Source of the DNA: a bacterium
Lineage (GTDB): Bacteria > Latescibacterota > UBA2968 > GCA-2709665
Direction of reading: 5' to 3'
Assembly (NCBI GenBank): GCA_027619145.1
Contig: JAQCGA010000193.1
Span: 1 to 7,382 of the forward strand
Length of the DNA stretch: 7,382 bases
Below the pieces are notes generated by a model. It ran no database searches. It was not told where the DNA came from and worked only from the letters and a program-made list of their open reading frames with translations. Position numbers and translations under genes: made by a program. Position 1 is the stretch's first letter; each line of letters opens with the position of its first letter. Of the stretch, positions 5,828 through 7,382 are shown piece by piece.

Positions 5828-7382
5828 GTGTCCTCTTTCGGGCAACCCGGAGATTCTACTCTGAACACAGACACCTTCAACCTGATACCCGATAAACTCC
5901 CATCTCATCCCTGCGTATTCGTCAACCGCGTTGACCTGGAACGCAGTCGGCAATTGATCCAGGAAGGCGGCTGGGCGAACGTCGCCTTGCAACGATTACT
6001 GGACGCCGCCAACGTCCCCTTTGAGATGCCCGGCTCCCTGGCCGAGAAAGCGATCCCCGATCAAAACGCCAGAATCCTCACCCATGCCAAACGTCAGATC
6101 CTGGCCTTCCATCTAACCGGCAAGCAGGAATACTACGACCGGGCACTCACCGTATTTCAGCAAATTGCCAGCGCCTATCTCACCTGGCCTTTAATAGACG
6201 ACCACATCCGGGCAATGAATTACGGCCTCGCAGAATCCAGATTCACCATCAACCTGGCGCAGGTGTACGATCTACTCACCGCCGTAGAACCGGATGTAAA
6301 AGATCGCGATCTATTCCTGAAAGCCCTGGCCCGAACTCAGGACACCACCGACCGGTGCCAGCACAAAACCTGCGGCAACCACAACACCTGGAACCTCGCG
6401 GCCCGGCTTGCGGCTGGCCTGGCCATGGGACGCCTCGAAAGTCTTTCCGAAGTACTCTACGGCTGGGAGTTCAAAGGCACACAGCGCTACGGCTTAGTCC
6501 ATCAACTCCGCCACGACATTTTATCCGACGGACTTCACTGGGAGCGCACACCCGGATATCATTATTACACCCTGATGGCAATCGTAGAAGTGGTCGTCAT
6601 GCTCGAACATGCCGGCATCGACCTGTGGCACACCCACCTGCCTTCCCAGCAAGAAAACGAAGGCGACGATCTCCACCGCGCCTATGGACCCGCAGGAACG
6701 AAAAGCCTGAAAGCCGCATTTGACGCCCCCTTCTACCAGACCACTGGCAACGGCGACCTCTGCCTCTTACACGACTCGGGCCTGGCGAACCTGCGCGGTG
6801 TCTGGATCTGGGGACCGCTCTACGAACTCGCCTACCAGGCTTACGAAGATCCCAAGTACGCCTGGTTATTAAACCGCATCGACCAGGACTACCAGAACCA
6901 TCCCGAACGAAAATATCCCGAACTCCCAATGTCCTTACAGCCGCCAGCCGGAGAGTTTGACTTTCTCCGCCTGCACCAGAGAGAAATACCCGAAGGCTCT
7001 TTCTCTCTCTCAGAAAACTGCCCGATCTCCCTGGAAGGAACTCACAAAAATCACTGCACCCTGTTCCCCACAACCGGTGCTGGAATACTCCGACACAGTC
7101 CCGGCACAACAGATCCCGCCGTCCATTTCTTCTGGGGTCCACACAGTGCAGGACATCAAAGCCCAGCAGCATTGCACGTAGATCTCCACGCACTCGGCCG
7201 ACGCATCACAAACGCACCGGACGCCGGGGGCTACGAAGACCCGATGCATTTGACCTGGGTTCGCACCACAATTGCACACAACACCGTCACCGTAGATGAA
7301 ACCCCTATGTTCCCCTACGACCGCGAAGAAGACTCCATCTGGCGGGCGGACAATCGGCGTGAACACGTATCGGACAGCGTCC
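5828..7382 (+). CDS. Second heparinase II/III-like protein, C-terminus cut by window edge
   Basis: The frame is open from 5828 through the window end (518 residues visible). The opening HPCVFVNRVDLERSRQLI (27-44) is typical of heparinase II/III-like lyases and shows that translation starts upstream of it. Helical toroid sequence follows, with CGNHNTWNLAARLAAGLAMG (182-201), WERTPGYHYYTLM (238-250, several candidate catalytic Tyr) and WIWGPLYELAYQAYED (326-341). The beta-sandwich begins near 430: GHQSPAALHVDLHALGRRI (442-460), DAGGYEDP (465-472) and RTTIAHNTVTVDE (479-491), matching the family pattern G-H-x-H-x-D...D-x-G...H-N-T-V-x-V-D. The second His and the Asp of the first motif are absent. 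No signal peptide is seen. GTG 5828 is 2 bases after the dioxygenase stop, suggesting coupled translation; CTG 5861 is the alternative. It is clearly different from the first heparinase-like protein, so it is not a recent tandem duplicate. Confidence 0.85.
   Translation, partial: MSSFGQPGDSTLNTDTFNLIPDKLPSHPCVFVNRVDLERSRQLIQEGGWANVALQRLLDAANVPFEMPGSLAEKAIPDQNARILTHAKRQILAFHLTGKQEYYDRALTVFQQIASAYLTWPLIDDHIRAMNYGLAESRFTINLAQVYDLLTAVEPDVKDRDLFLKALARTQDTTDRCQHKTCGNHNTWNLAARLAAGLAMGRLESLSEVLYGWEFKGTQRYGLVHQLRHDILSDGLHWERTPGYHYYTLMAIVEVVVMLEHAGIDLWHTHLPSQQENEGDDLHRAYGPAGTKSLKAAFDAPFYQTTGNGDLCLLHDSGLANLRGVWIWGPLYELAYQAYEDPKYAWLLNRIDQDYQNHPERKYPELPMSLQPPAGEFDFLRLHQREIPEGSFSLSENCPISLEGTHKNHCTLFPTTGAGILRHSPGTTDPAVHFFWGPHSAGHQSPAALHVDLHALGRRITNAPDAGGYEDPMHLTWVRTTIAHNTVTVDETPMFPYDREEDSIWRADNRREHVSDSV
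5849..5852 (+). promoter_or_regulatory. GGAG motif 8 bases before an in-frame CTG codon
   Basis: This is the only Shine-Dalgarno-like motif near the start of the last gene. It is well spaced for CTG at 5861, a rare initiation codon, and not for GTG at 5828, so the true start is uncertain by 11 codons. Confidence 0.4.

Overview
The window looks like a piece of a bacterial chromosome or metagenome contig of moderately high GC, probably from a Gram-negative (diderm) lineage, because it encodes a TolC-type outer-membrane efflux protein. Heparinase II/III-like polysaccharide lyases next to phytanoyl-CoA dioxygenase (PhyH) family enzymes, together with short intergenic repeats rich in CCACGAA/GCACGAA units, recall Poribacteria, Latescibacteria, Lentisphaerota and Planctomycetota. 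The sequence alone does not settle the phylum.

Layout: (1) 1-1345, minus strand: a TetR/AcrR regulator with a TTG start (1345-710) is followed, with an ATGA overlap, by a TolC-like outer-membrane factor (713 to beyond base 1). This is the start of an efflux operon that continues off the left edge. Its promoter (TTGACG, 17 bp, TATAAT) and a 20-bp imperfect palindrome over the transcription start lie at 1381-1427, which suggests autoregulation. (2) 1428-1871: a non-coding divergent region holding one copy of an interspersed repeat, a candidate forward promoter (1642-1670) and two hairpins just before the next ribosome binding site. (3) 1872-4784, plus strand: a 970-residue heparinase II/III-like protein with no signal peptide. 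(4) 4785-4994: a spacer that starts with a second copy of the repeat. (5) 4995-5825: a PhyH-family Fe(II)/2-oxoglutarate dioxygenase. (6) 5828 to beyond 7382: a second, divergent heparinase II/III-like protein, 2 bases after the dioxygenase stop and cut by the right edge.

How they may work together: the left operon is probably a drug or metabolite efflux system under TetR control. The right block pairs two lyase-fold proteins with one oxygenase, all apparently cytoplasmic. It may process an imported uronate-containing or otherwise acidic oligosaccharide and hydroxylate a product or substituent; that functional link is inference. Both edge genes run off the window. Most other open frames are antisense shadows made possible by a strong C-over-G bias of the plus strand.
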